Shown here: piece by piece, positions 34,255 to 41,701 of the stretch | How positions within the stretch are numbered: the first letter of the stretch is position 1 | Layout of the letters: each line of letters starts with the position of its first letter | NCBI GenBank assembly: GCA_900551715.1 | Contig: URXG01000008.1 | Location: 1-56,833 of the forward strand | DNA: 56,833 nucleotides | Reading direction: 5' to 3' | Source of the DNA: an uncultured Blautia sp. | Lineage (GTDB): Bacteria; Bacillota; Clostridia; Lachnospirales; Lachnospiraceae | Notes under the pieces: generated by a model | What the model was told of the DNA's origin: nothing | Database searches by the model: none | Seen by the model: the letters and a program-made list of their open reading frames with translations, nothing else | Program-made: the position numbers and the translations under genes

Positions 34255-35634
34255 TTACTTGCCAAGAAGCTGTTCGCCAATATTTACAACGTCTCCGGCA
34301 CCCATAGTTATCAACAGGTCGCCCTGTGTACAATTTTCAAGTAAAAAATTCTCGATTTCGTCGAAAGTCGGGAAATATTCGCAGGGAGTACCCTCTTTCT
34401 GGATCAGTTCCTGGATGTTTCTGGAGGAAATACCCAGATTATCAGTCTCTCTGGCTGCGTAAATGTCTGCCAGAACTACATGATCTGCCAGAGAAAGTGC
34501 ATGTGCAAACTCCGGAAGCAGAGCCTTGGTACGTGTATAAGTATGTGGCTGGAATACACACCAGATCTTTTTGTGTGGATAATTAGCTGCGGCATGGAGT
34601 GTAGCTTCGATCTCTGTAGGATGATGTGCATAATCATCAATGATAGTCACGCCGCCAATCTGTCCCTTATACTGGAAACGACGGTCTGTGCCGGTAAATT
34701 CACGAAGTCCATCAAGGATCACTTCATCAGAGAGTCCCAGAAGCTGTCCTACTGCAAAAGATGCCAGAGCGTTGGAAACATTGTGGATTCCGGGTACTTT
34801 CAGGGAACAGGTACCAACCTCAGAACCATTGTGGATAACCTGGAAGGTAGCATGTCCGAATTCATCATAGAGAATATGGGAAGCAGTATAGTCAGCCGGA
34901 TTTTCCAGACCATAGGTGATGACCTTACAGGGGAGTCCGTTTGTGATCTGCTGATACTCCGGTGTGTCTGCGTTGATCACAAGTGCACCGTCAGCAGGAA
35001 GAAGCTCTGCAAACTTACGGAAAGAATGACGGATGTCATCAATATCCTTAAAGAAATCCAGATGGTCTGCATCCATGTTCAGGATCACGCTGATCTTCGG
35101 GAAGAAACTTAAGAAGCTGTTGGTGTATTCACATGCTTCTGTAAGGAAAGTTTCGGAGTTACCGACCCGAATATTGCCTCCGATGGCAGGAAGGATACCA
35201 CCTACACTGATGGTGGGATCACATTCACCTTTCAGAAGGATATGTGAGATCATGGAAGTAGTAGTAGTTTTGCCATGGGTACCGGAAACAGCGATAGAAG
35301 TGTCGTAGTTACGCATGATCTGTCCCAGGAGCTGTGCTCTGGTGAGCATTGGAAGTCCCTTCTGGACAGCGCATGCATATTCCGGATTGTCCGGATGTAT
35401 TGCTGCTGTATAAATAACAATCTGAAGGTCATCAGAGATGTTGGAAGCACGCTGGCCATAGAAAATATGTGCACCTTTGGATTCCAGCATTTTGGTCAGA
35501 GGGCTTTCTTTGGAATCAGATCCGGAAACAGTGAATCCTTCTTCCAGAAGAATCTCGGCAAGTCCACTCATACTGATACCGCCAATACCGATAAAATGGA
35601 TATTAAGCGGTTTATGAAAGTCTATCTGATACAT
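34255..35634 (-). CDS. murC: UDP-N-acetylmuramate-L-alanine ligase (MurC)
   Basis: 459-residue MurC; adds the first amino acid, L-Ala, to UDP-MurNAc in the cytosol using ATP. Contains the N-terminal Rossmann 'HFIGIGGISMSGLAEIL', the Mur ligase P-loop 'SGTHGKTTTTSM' (118-125), 'LTEACEYTNSFLSF', 'NMDADHLDFF' and 'IDDYAHHPTEIEATL'. Normal length. The stop codon sits 1-2 bases from the last DnaA box (34253). Ribosome site AAGGAG precedes the ATG. The leader contains one copy of the dispersed palindrome. Like murG in this window, it lies outside a dcw cluster. Confidence 0.96.
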   Translation of the reverse strand: MYQIDFHKPLNIHFIGIGGISMSGLAEILLEEGFTVSGSDSKESPLTKMLESKGAHIFYGQRASNISDDLQIVIYTAAIHPDNPEYACAVQKGLPMLTRAQLLGQIMRNYDTSIAVSGTHGKTTTTSMISHILLKGECDPTISVGGILPAIGGNIRVGNSETFLTEACEYTNSFLSFFPKISVILNMDADHLDFFKDIDDIRHSFRKFAELLPADGALVINADTPEYQQITNGLPCKVITYGLENPADYTASHILYDEFGHATFQVIHNGSEVGTCSLKVPGIHNVSNALASFAVGQLLGLSDEVILDGLREFTGTDRRFQYKGQIGGVTIIDDYAHHPTEIEATLHAAANYPHKKIWCVFQPHTYTRTKALLPEFAHALSLADHVVLADIYAARETDNLGISSRNIQELIQKEGTPCEYFPTFDEIENFLLENCTQGDLLITMGAGDVVNIGEQLLGK

Positions 35635-35660
35635 AGTATAATCTCCTTATATTTAATAGG

Positions 35661-35687
35661 GTAACTGTTCAGTACATTCACAGTTAC
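35661..35687. repeat. Dispersed GTAACTGT palindrome, copy 3 (murC leader)
   Basis: GTAACTGT (35661-35668) and ACAGTTAC (35680-35687) form a perfect 8-bp stem around TCAGTACATTC. It lies 27-53 bases upstream of the murC start, so it would be in the murC 5' UTR. The loop TCAGTAC is shared with the copies at 40375 and 44573. Confidence 0.75.
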
Positions 35688-35888
35688 TTAACAGGTTCAT
35701 TATACCCCCATCCAGTCAAAATGAAAAGAACTACTTTGAAGATGAAATATGTTTAAAATATATAAAATAAGGTGAGAAAATTATGCAAAAAGCACATAAA
35801 AATCCATGTGACGTTTTTTAGACATATCCCAAAAGTGTACAATAAAAATAAAAAACAGACATAAAATTTAAATTAATTGTGAAAATTG

Positions 35889-35917
35889 TTCACTAATCAA
35901 AAAGAGTGTGTTATAAT
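35889..35917 (+). promoter_or_regulatory. Promoter of glgC-glgD
   Basis: TTCACT (35889-35894), a 17-base spacer and TATAAT (35912-35917) with an extended TGT element (TGTTATAAT), 31 bases before glgC. The rest of the gap between murC and glgC (35688-35888) shows AT-rich DNA and no gene. Confidence 0.65.
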
Positions 35918-35947
35918 GAAAAAATCAAACATACAAGAGGTGAGTGC

Positions 35948-37228
35948 ATGATGATTAAAAAAGAAATGATTGCCATGCTATTAGCTGGCGGTCAGGGCAG
36001 CAGACTGGGAGTTCTGACAGAAAAGGTTGCAAAACCTGCTGTCGCTTTTGGGGGTAAATACCGTATCATAGATTTCCCCTTAAGTAACTGCATTAATTCG
36101 GGCATCGACACAGTAGGAGTCCTGACGCAGTATCAGCCTCTGCGTCTGAATACACATATTGGAATCGGTATTCCCTGGGATCTGGACCGGAATGAAGGCG
36201 GTGTAACTGTACTTCCACCTTACGAAAAGAACACCAGCAGCGAATGGTACACAGGAACTGCCAATGCGATCTACCAGAACCTTGATTATATGGAACAGTA
36301 CAATCCAGACTATGTGCTGATTCTTTCCGGTGACCATATTTACAAGATGGATTACGAGATTATGCTGAATTACCACAAAGCGAACAAGGCAGATATTACC
36401 ATAGCCTGTATGCCGGTTCCTATTGAGGAAGCCAATCGCTTTGGTATTATGGTTACAGATGAATCTGGCAGAGTAACAGAGTTTGAAGAAAAGCCGGAGA
36501 AGCCAAGCAGTAATCTGGCATCCATGGGTATTTACATATTCAGCTGGAAAGTCCTCAAAGAAGCGTTGATCGCTCTGAAAGAGCAGTCCAACTGTGACTT
36601 CGGCAAGCATATCCTTCCTTATTGCAAAGACAAAGGACAGAGACTTTTTGCATATGAGTATAATGGCTACTGGAAAGACGTAGGAACTCTTGGTTCTTAC
36701 TGGGAAGCCAATATGGAACTGATCGACATTATCCCGGAATTTAATCTTTACGAAGAATTCTGGAAGATCTATACAAAGGGAGATATTATCCCGCCTCAGT
36801 ACATTGCAGCAGATGCGGTGACAGACCGATGTATTATAGGAGAAGGCACAGAGATTTATGGCGAAGTACATAATTCTGTGATCGGACCTAATGTTGTGAT
36901 CAGCAGGGGCGCAGTGGTGGAGGATTCTATTATTATGAGGAATTCCACTGTTGGAGAAAATACCATTCTGAATAAAGCCATTATAGCTGAGGATGTAACT
37001 ATAGGAGATAATGTAACTGTTGGATTTGGAGAAGAGGCAGAGAACGTGCTGAAACCTGCGGTCTATGCCTTTGGACTTGCAACCATCGGAGAGAACAGTG
37101 TGATTCCTGACAATGTAAAGATCGGCAGAAATACAGCCATATCCGGTGTAACAACAGCAACAAACTATCCCGGAGGCGTACTTGCAAGTGGACAGGTGAT
37201 CAAAGTAAAGGATGGTGAGCAGGCATGA
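35948..37228 (+). CDS. glgC: Glucose-1-phosphate adenylyltransferase, catalytic subunit (GlgC)
   Basis: 426-residue ADP-glucose pyrophosphorylase; makes ADP-glucose from glucose-1-phosphate and ATP, the committed step of glycogen synthesis. The catalytic signature 'GGQGSRLGVLTEKVAKPAV' is intact, followed by 'GKYRIIDFPLSNCINSGI', 'ILSGDHIYKMDYEIM' and 'EFEEKPEKPSSNLASMGIYIF'. A C-terminal left-handed beta-helix has hexapeptide repeats ('IGPNVVISRGAVVEDSII'). GAGGTG precedes the ATG at 35948; ATG at 35951 is equally possible. The stop overlaps glgD by 4 bases. Confidence 0.96.
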   Translation: MMIKKEMIAMLLAGGQGSRLGVLTEKVAKPAVAFGGKYRIIDFPLSNCINSGIDTVGVLTQYQPLRLNTHIGIGIPWDLDRNEGGVTVLPPYEKNTSSEWYTGTANAIYQNLDYMEQYNPDYVLILSGDHIYKMDYEIMLNYHKANKADITIACMPVPIEEANRFGIMVTDESGRVTEFEEKPEKPSSNLASMGIYIFSWKVLKEALIALKEQSNCDFGKHILPYCKDKGQRLFAYEYNGYWKDVGTLGSYWEANMELIDIIPEFNLYEEFWKIYTKGDIIPPQYIAADAVTDRCIIGEGTEIYGEVHNSVIGPNVVISRGAVVEDSIIMRNSTVGENTILNKAIIAEDVTIGDNVTVGFGEEAENVLKPAVYAFGLATIGENSVIPDNVKIGRNTAISGVTTATNYPGGVLASGQVIKVKDGEQA

Positions 37229-38343
37229 GGGCAATTGGAATTATACTTGCAGGTGGTAACAACAGCCGGATGAGAGAGCTTTCCAACAAGAGAGCCATAG
37301 CAGCAATGCCTATAGCAGGTAGTTACAGAAGTATTGATTTTGCACTGAGCAACATGGCAAATTCACATGTACAGAAGGTGGCAGTGCTGACACAGTACAA
37401 TGCCAGATCTCTGAATGAACATTTGAGTTCCTCCAAGTGGTGGGACTTTGGACGCAAGCAGGGTGGACTTTTTGTATTTACACCTACCATAACCAAGGAC
37501 AACAGTCTCTGGTATCAGGGAACAGCAGATGCGATTTACCAGAATATTGATTTCCTGAAAAAGAGTCATGAGCCATATGTTGTGATTGCGTCCGGTGACT
37601 GTATCTATAAAATGGATTACAACAAAGTCCTGGAGTTCCATATAGCCAAACGTGCAGATATTACAGTAGTATGCACTACCTGTAAGGATCAGAAGGAGGT
37701 AGAACGATTTGGCGTACTTCGGATGAATGATGACTATAGAATAGAGGAATTTGAGGAGAAACCGATAGTTTCTTCCTATAATACGATTTCTACAGGAATT
37801 TATGTGATCCGTCGCCGCCAGCTGATCGAACTGATCGAGAGGGCTGCACAGGAAGGCAGACATGATTTTGTAAATGATATCCTGATCCGTTATAAGAATC
37901 TGAAGCGTATCTACGGATACCGTATTAATGAGTACTGGAGTAATATCTCCACAGCGGAGGCATATTACCGCACCAACATGGCTTTCCTGGAGCCTGAGAT
38001 CCGGAATTATTTCTTTAAGGAAGGACCGGTGATCAAGACCAAGATTGATGATCTTCCTCCGGCCAAATATAATCCAGGAGCAGTTGTAAAAAATTCACTG
38101 GTTGCCAGTGGCTGTATTATTAATGGCACAGTAGAGAATTCGGTACTGTTCAAAGACGTATATATAGGAAATAACAGTGTGATCCGTAATTCCGTAATTC
38201 TTAATGACGTATATATTGGCGATAATACACTCATTGAGAACTGTATTGTAGAAAGCACAGGTACCATACGGGCAAATTCAGAATTCCGCGGAGAGGAAGG
38301 AATTAAGATTGTTGTCGAAAAAAATGAAAGATATACTTTATAA
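37225..38343 (+). CDS. glgD: GlgD, non-catalytic/regulatory ADP-glucose pyrophosphorylase subunit
   Basis: 372-residue GlgC paralogue. The nucleotide-binding signature is altered to 'GGNNSRMRELSNKRAIAAMPI', losing the GxG-x-R-L pattern and the conserved Lys of AKPAV. In characterised Firmicute GlgC/GlgD pairs GlgD has little activity alone but raises activity of the GlgCD heteromer. 'YRSIDFALSNMANS', 'SGDCIYKMDYNKVLEF' and the C-terminal hexapeptide repeats are kept. ATGA overlap with glgC ensures balanced translation. spoVG follows 59 bases later. Confidence 0.94.
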   Translation: MRAIGIILAGGNNSRMRELSNKRAIAAMPIAGSYRSIDFALSNMANSHVQKVAVLTQYNARSLNEHLSSSKWWDFGRKQGGLFVFTPTITKDNSLWYQGTADAIYQNIDFLKKSHEPYVVIASGDCIYKMDYNKVLEFHIAKRADITVVCTTCKDQKEVERFGVLRMNDDYRIEEFEEKPIVSSYNTISTGIYVIRRRQLIELIERAAQEGRHDFVNDILIRYKNLKRIYGYRINEYWSNISTAEAYYRTNMAFLEPEIRNYFFKEGPVIKTKIDDLPPAKYNPGAVVKNSLVASGCIINGTVENSVLFKDVYIGNNSVIRNSVILNDVYIGDNTLIENCIVESTGTIRANSEFRGEEGIKIVVEKNERYTL

Positions 38344-38402
38344 CGCTTTCATTAATGAGATGACATTTTCTTAATAGGTATGAAAACGAAAGGGGCATAA
38401 AA

Positions 38403-38693
38403 ATGAACATTACAGATGTACGAGTAAGGAAGGTAGCAAAAGAAGGCAAAATGAAAGCGGTTGCATCTATTACTATAGACGAAGAGTTTGTAGTACATGA
38501 TATCAAGGTGATCGAGGGAGAGAAGGGGCTCTTCATCGCAATGCCAAGCCGCAAGGCAACAGATGGCGAATACCGGGATATCGCACATCCTATCAATTCT
38601 TGTACAAGAGATAAGATCCAGACACTGATTCTGAGTAAATATCAGGAAATGCTGGCAGAAGAGCCGGAGCTGGAAGCGGTTGCAGAAGGATAA
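38403..38693 (+). CDS. spoVG: Septation/sporulation regulator SpoVG
   Basis: 96-residue SpoVG. Starts 'MNITDVRVRKVAKEGKMKAV', followed by 'DEEFVVHDIKVIEGEKGLFI' and 'AMPSRKATDGEYRDIAHPIN', all family hallmarks. SpoVG is a small RNA/DNA-binding protein affecting asymmetric septation and gene regulation in Firmicutes. AAAGGGG precedes the ATG. It follows glgD by 59 bases and ends in its own terminator, so it may be read from the glg transcript and possibly its own promoter. Supports a spore-forming host. Confidence 0.97.
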   Translation: MNITDVRVRKVAKEGKMKAVASITIDEEFVVHDIKVIEGEKGLFIAMPSRKATDGEYRDIAHPINSCTRDKIQTLILSKYQEMLAEEPELEAVAEG

Positions 38694-38720
38694 ATGAGTT
38701 TCATAACATATAAAATTATG

Positions 38721-38752
38721 CCGGGGCAGATTCAAATGTCCCGGTGTTTTTT
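38721..38752 (+). terminator. Intrinsic terminator after spoVG
   Basis: CCGGGGCA (38721-38728) pairs with TGTCCCGG (38737-38744, one G-U), followed by TGTTTTTT. It ends the glgC-glgD-spoVG transcript. Confidence 0.85.
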
Positions 38753-38880
38753 ACTTTATATGACACCCTAATCCTATAAAGCAAAAAAACGCTCCGCGAG
38801 GATGCGACCAGATGCATATGGAATATGTCTGCTTTGTTCTAGTATCAGGGTTTCGAAGATGGGTGTTTTACATAAAAAAC

Positions 38881-38899
38881 ACAAATATTACATATTTGT
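38881..38899 (+). promoter_or_regulatory. 19-bp palindromic operator candidate
   Basis: ACAAATAT-TAC-ATATTTGT, a perfect 8-bp inverted repeat 21 bases upstream of the -35 of the next promoter. Position and symmetry suggest a binding site for a dimeric activator. The upstream stretch 38761-38860 can fold using ACCCT/AGGGT and AAAGCA/TGCTTT but lies before the promoter. Confidence 0.5.
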
Positions 38900-38920
38900 T
38901 ACAAAAATAAAATAAAAGTG

Positions 38921-38948
38921 TTGATTTTTTGCTGAGATGTGTTATACT
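38921..38948 (+). promoter_or_regulatory. SigA promoter of the 3D-domain gene
   Basis: TTGATT (38921-38926), a 16-base spacer, TATACT (38943-38948), 31 bases before the ATG at 38979. Confidence 0.65.
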
Positions 38949-38978
38949 TAGTCTACAAAATAATTAAGAGGTGTATAT

Positions 38979-40340
38979 ATGAAGATGAAAAAAGTCCTTA
39001 CCCTGTTACTGGCAGGGGCGTTGACATTCTCCATGGGGACAAGCAGTGTATTTGCTTCCACAGAAGATGAGATAGCCGCAGCTCAGGCACAGAAACAGGA
39101 AGCACAGGCAGGTCTTGCAGAGGCTCAGGCCAATATCAGTGGTCTGGAAAGCAAAAAGCAGGAACTGGAATCCTACCTGGCAGAACTGGATTCTCAATAT
39201 AATGAACTTACAAACAGTATTTCCGAACTCAGCATACAGGCAGCAGAGAAAGAAGAACAGTTAAAGAAGGTACAGTCTCAGTTGAAGAAAGCACAGAAGG
39301 CTGCAGACAAGCAGTATGAAGCTATGAAGCTCCGTATTCAGTACATTTACGAGAACGGCGGCAACAACATGCTTCAGCTTCTCCTTTCTTCAGAAGGTCT
39401 TTCTGATTTCCTGAATCAGGCAAATAATATTGCATCCCTCTCTACATATGACAGAGAAATGCTTAAGAAATATGAGAATACACAGAAGTCCATTGAAACT
39501 CAGGAAACACAGATCAAAGAAGAAGCAGCTTCTATCGGTACTCTTATGAGCGAAAAAAGCAGTAAGCAGCAGGAGGTGCAGACTCTGGTAGCCAGCACCA
39601 ATGACAGCATTTCTTCTTACGTAAGCCAGATCAGTGCCAGCCAGGCAGAGGCAGATGCTCTTATGGCAGAAGTGAGCAGTGCGGACAGCAGTATCTCGCA
39701 GCTGATGGAACAGGCAGAAGCAGAAAGAGCTGCGGCAGAGGAAGCAGCAGCACAGGAAGCAGCACAGGCAGAGGAAAGTTCTTCTGATGAAGAATATGAT
39801 ACAGAAGAATCTGACGAAAGCTGTGATGATTCTCAGGATGAATCTGATGAAGCAGGCGACTCTTCAGAAGAGGATTCTGAGGATACTTCCAGCGATGATG
39901 GGTCCTATTCCAAAGATACATCTGAGGATTCTGAAGATACAGAAGACACTTCTTCAGATGAGGCTTCCGATGATACAACTGCTGACAGTTCTGAGGATTC
40001 TGAAGCAGCAGATGATTCCGGAAGTGACTCCTCCGATTCTGATGCTTCCAGTTCCAGTCAGGGCAAATATCTGGGGAACTTCATGCTGACAGCATATTGT
40101 AACTGTGCACAGTGCTGCGGAACAGCAGGCAATGCCACAGCCAGCGGTGTTATGCCTACAGCAGGTCATACAGTTGCCATGGCAGGGGTACCGTTTGGAA
40201 CACAGCTCCTGATCAATGGTACAGTTTATACAGTAGAGGATCTGGGTACTCCATATGGACATGTAGATATTTACTGTGGAAGCCACAGCGAGGCACTGAG
40301 CTTCGGACTGCAGTATGCAGACGTATATCAGTTAAATTAA
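38979..40340 (+). CDS. Secreted coiled-coil protein with C-terminal 3D (lytic-type) domain
   Basis: 453-residue exported protein. Signal peptide (residues 1-26, ending 'SVFA'), then an N-terminal PcsB/CwlO-like coiled coil (about 30-250), with a 'YENGGNNMLQLLLSSEGLSDF' type hinge broken by helices. A Ser/Asp/Glu-rich low-complexity linker (about 263-365) follows. The C-terminal 3D domain (about 369-453) has 'MLTAYCNCAQCCG', 'VAMAGVPFGTQLLING', the Asp of 'VEDLGTPYGHVDIY' and the final Asp near 'YADVYQL'. The 3D domain is a double-psi beta-barrel related to MltA/RlpA lytic transglycosylases, so a peptidoglycan-remodelling role is likely. GAGGTG precedes the ATG. Confidence 0.9.
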   Translation: MKMKKVLTLLLAGALTFSMGTSSVFASTEDEIAAAQAQKQEAQAGLAEAQANISGLESKKQELESYLAELDSQYNELTNSISELSIQAAEKEEQLKKVQSQLKKAQKAADKQYEAMKLRIQYIYENGGNNMLQLLLSSEGLSDFLNQANNIASLSTYDREMLKKYENTQKSIETQETQIKEEAASIGTLMSEKSSKQQEVQTLVASTNDSISSYVSQISASQAEADALMAEVSSADSSISQLMEQAEAERAAAEEAAAQEAAQAEESSSDEEYDTEESDESCDDSQDESDEAGDSSEEDSEDTSSDDGSYSKDTSEDSEDTEDTSSDEASDDTTADSSEDSEAADDSGSDSSDSDASSSSQGKYLGNFMLTAYCNCAQCCGTAGNATASGVMPTAGHTVAMAGVPFGTQLLINGTVYTVEDLGTPYGHVDIYCGSHSEALSFGLQYADVYQLN

Positions 40341-40374
40341 TTGAAAAAAGGTAACTATTCAGTAGGTAGTATCC

Positions 40375-40403
40375 CGTAACTGTGAGGGTACTGAACAGTT
40401 ACG
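40375..40403. repeat. Dispersed GTAACTGT palindrome, copy 4
   Basis: CGTAACTGT (40375-40383) and ACAGTTACG (40395-40403) form a perfect 9-bp stem around GAGGGTACTGA. A partial extra arm GTAACTATTCAGTA precedes it at 40351-40364. It lies between the 3D gene and its terminator. Confidence 0.8.
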
Positions 40404-40421
40404 AAAAAAGTAATAAAAAAG

Positions 40422-40455
40422 CAGCAGGTTTTGTAAATGAAGACCTGCTGTTTTT
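40422..40455. terminator. Bidirectional intrinsic terminator
   Basis: CAGCAGGT (40422-40429) pairs with ACCTGCTG (40443-40450), followed by TTTTT on the plus strand and TTTTTT on the minus strand. Serves both the 3D-domain gene and the convergent PduB-like gene at 40460. Confidence 0.88.
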
Positions 40456-40459
40456 GTGT

Positions 40460-41182
40460 TTAAAGATATGGAGTGCCGGGAATTTCCGGATAGGAACCCA
40501 TTCCGATGAGAAGTTCCAGCCCAATCTGGCGGGCTTCCAGTACAGCAGTTTTTACTGCGCTGGCATCGCCGGAGATGCCAAGAATCACTTCGTTGGAATG
40601 ACTAGTGCCGATACTGGGAGTCATATAACAGGTGATATTCACTGCGGAAGCCTTCATGGCGGTGTCTGCCATTACCAGCCCGATAGCAGCAGGAGATCCT
40701 GCCATAAAACCAAATGCTTCTCCGGGTACAGCCTGGAAGGCTTTGGCAAGAGCCTGTCCTGCACTGGCAGAATATGTAAACTCCAGATGTCCGGATTCAC
40801 TGATGTACAGTTCTCCAGCATTCTTTTTTGTCAGTTCCAGTGCCAGTTCAATGGCGTGTCTTACATCGGAAACGTCATTACCTCCGATAACAATATAGTT
40901 TCCATGTCCGCCCCAGCCTTTGGTGTCTCTTGGAAATTCGATAGACAGAACTTCCGTATTAGTGGCTTTGACTGCATCATCAATGGCAGTGATCTGTCCG
41001 GCAGCTCCTGTCCGGGAACTGAAAAGCCCGAGAGCGTGATATCTGGTTCCTACATTCATCTGTGCCAGTAAAGCATCGTCAATTCCTGAGATCACCAGCC
41101 CGATGGTATCCAGGACAGTGGTTCCTACGAATTCTGTTCTTGTACAATGTGTGCTGATATTTTTTACATCATTTATAGTCAT
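40460..41182 (-). CDS. PduB-like bacterial microcompartment shell protein (tandem BMC)
   Basis: 240-residue protein closely resembling PduB/EtuB trimeric shell proteins (two fused BMC domains): 'TEFVGTTVLDTIGLVISGID', 'YHALGLFSSRTGAAGQI', 'AVKATNTEVLSIEFPRDTKG' and 'GGNDVSDVRHAIELAL' match PduB segment by segment. In the second half 'GIVMADTAMK'-type and 'GTSHSNEVILGISGDASAV' follow. It lacks the long N-terminal targeting extension of Salmonella PduB. No other microcompartment gene (shell hexamer, pentamer, diol dehydratase, aldehyde dehydrogenase) is in the window; it stands alone between a wall-protein gene and a pseudogene. Confidence 0.87.
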   Translation of the reverse strand: MTINDVKNISTHCTRTEFVGTTVLDTIGLVISGIDDALLAQMNVGTRYHALGLFSSRTGAAGQITAIDDAVKATNTEVLSIEFPRDTKGWGGHGNYIVIGGNDVSDVRHAIELALELTKKNAGELYISESGHLEFTYSASAGQALAKAFQAVPGEAFGFMAGSPAAIGLVMADTAMKASAVNITCYMTPSIGTSHSNEVILGISGDASAVKTAVLEARQIGLELLIGMGSYPEIPGTPYL

Positions 41183-41265
41183 GGAAAGTCTCCTTTAGGG
41201 TTTTAAAACTGAAATAAATATACCGTAAAAGAAGAAGAAATTCAATGTGTACGAAAGAAAAATAT

Positions 41266-41318
41266 GTCAGCTTTCGCTGACCAGAATCACGCACCAAGTC
41301 TCACCTGCGTTCGACTTG
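41266..41318 (+). other. Two small hairpins in intergenic DNA
   Basis: GTCAGC-TTTC-GCTGAC (41266-41281) and CAAGTC-(12 nt)-GACTTG (41295-41318) lie next to each other upstream of the Rpn-like remnant. No U-tract follows. The stretch 41183-41350 otherwise shows no gene; these hairpins may be relics of the same decayed element. Confidence 0.4.
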
Positions 41319-41352
41319 AATATATAAACAGAAGAATAGATGGGATAGATGA

Positions 41353-41555
41353 ATACTTACAGATGATGAGCATATCGTATATGTGAATTCAGAAATACAG
41401 AACGATACAGTACTGGGCAGATTAATGCATGATTTTCACTGTAAGAAAGTGGATGATATGTATTATTAAGTACTGGCAGAACGAGTACGGAATTGGTTTT
41501 GATCAAAAATGCAATGGAATCGTTTGGAATAACAGCTGAGAAAGCCCTGAATTTC
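41353..41555 (+). pseudogene. Remnant of an Rpn/PD-(D/E)XK transposase-like nuclease
   Basis: From about 41365 the plus strand encodes 'DEHIVYVNSEIQNDTVLGR' and 'LMHDFHCKKVDDMYY', then a TAA at 41467, then 'VLAERVR'. After a frame change, 'KNAMESFGITAEKALNFVA' follows (about 41505-41560). This is the C-terminal half of the Rpn family (recombination-promoting nuclease/putative transposase), as I recognise it. It has an internal stop, a frameshift and no N-terminal catalytic half, so it is a decayed copy. It ends directly at a half-copy of the dispersed repeat (41568). Confidence 0.65.
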
Positions 41556-41567
41556 GTTGCAACCTTC

Positions 41568-41589
41568 ACAGTTACGAGTCAAAATGCAT
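41568..41589 (-). repeat. Dispersed repeat, half-copy next to the Rpn remnant
   Basis: On the minus strand these 22 bases are identical to 44560-44581 on the plus strand, including CGTAACTGT, but the second arm of the palindrome is missing. It sits immediately after the Rpn-like pseudogene. The gap 41590-41701 shows nothing further. Confidence 0.75.
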
Positions 41590-41701
41590 GCCAAAACACC
41601 TCGCGGGATGCTACTTACTGAGTTCAGAAAATCTGTAATTGTCAGGAATCAATAAAAGATTTCCAGCATACATATAAATGATAAAAAATGGAGGTGGCAG
41701 G

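Noticed and set aside
36080..37234. 384-codon minus-strand open frame over glgC
   Set aside because: Antisense shadow of glgC; no start context and no recognisable domain.
38761..38920. Riboswitch (c-di-AMP type) before the 3D-domain wall gene
   Set aside because: The foldable sequence lies upstream of the only good promoter (38921-38948), and the leader after it is only about 25 bases.
41357..41569. 70-residue minus-strand open frame in the nrdG-side intergenic region
   Set aside because: The opposite strand encodes recognisable Rpn-family motifs, so this is a shadow of the pseudogene.
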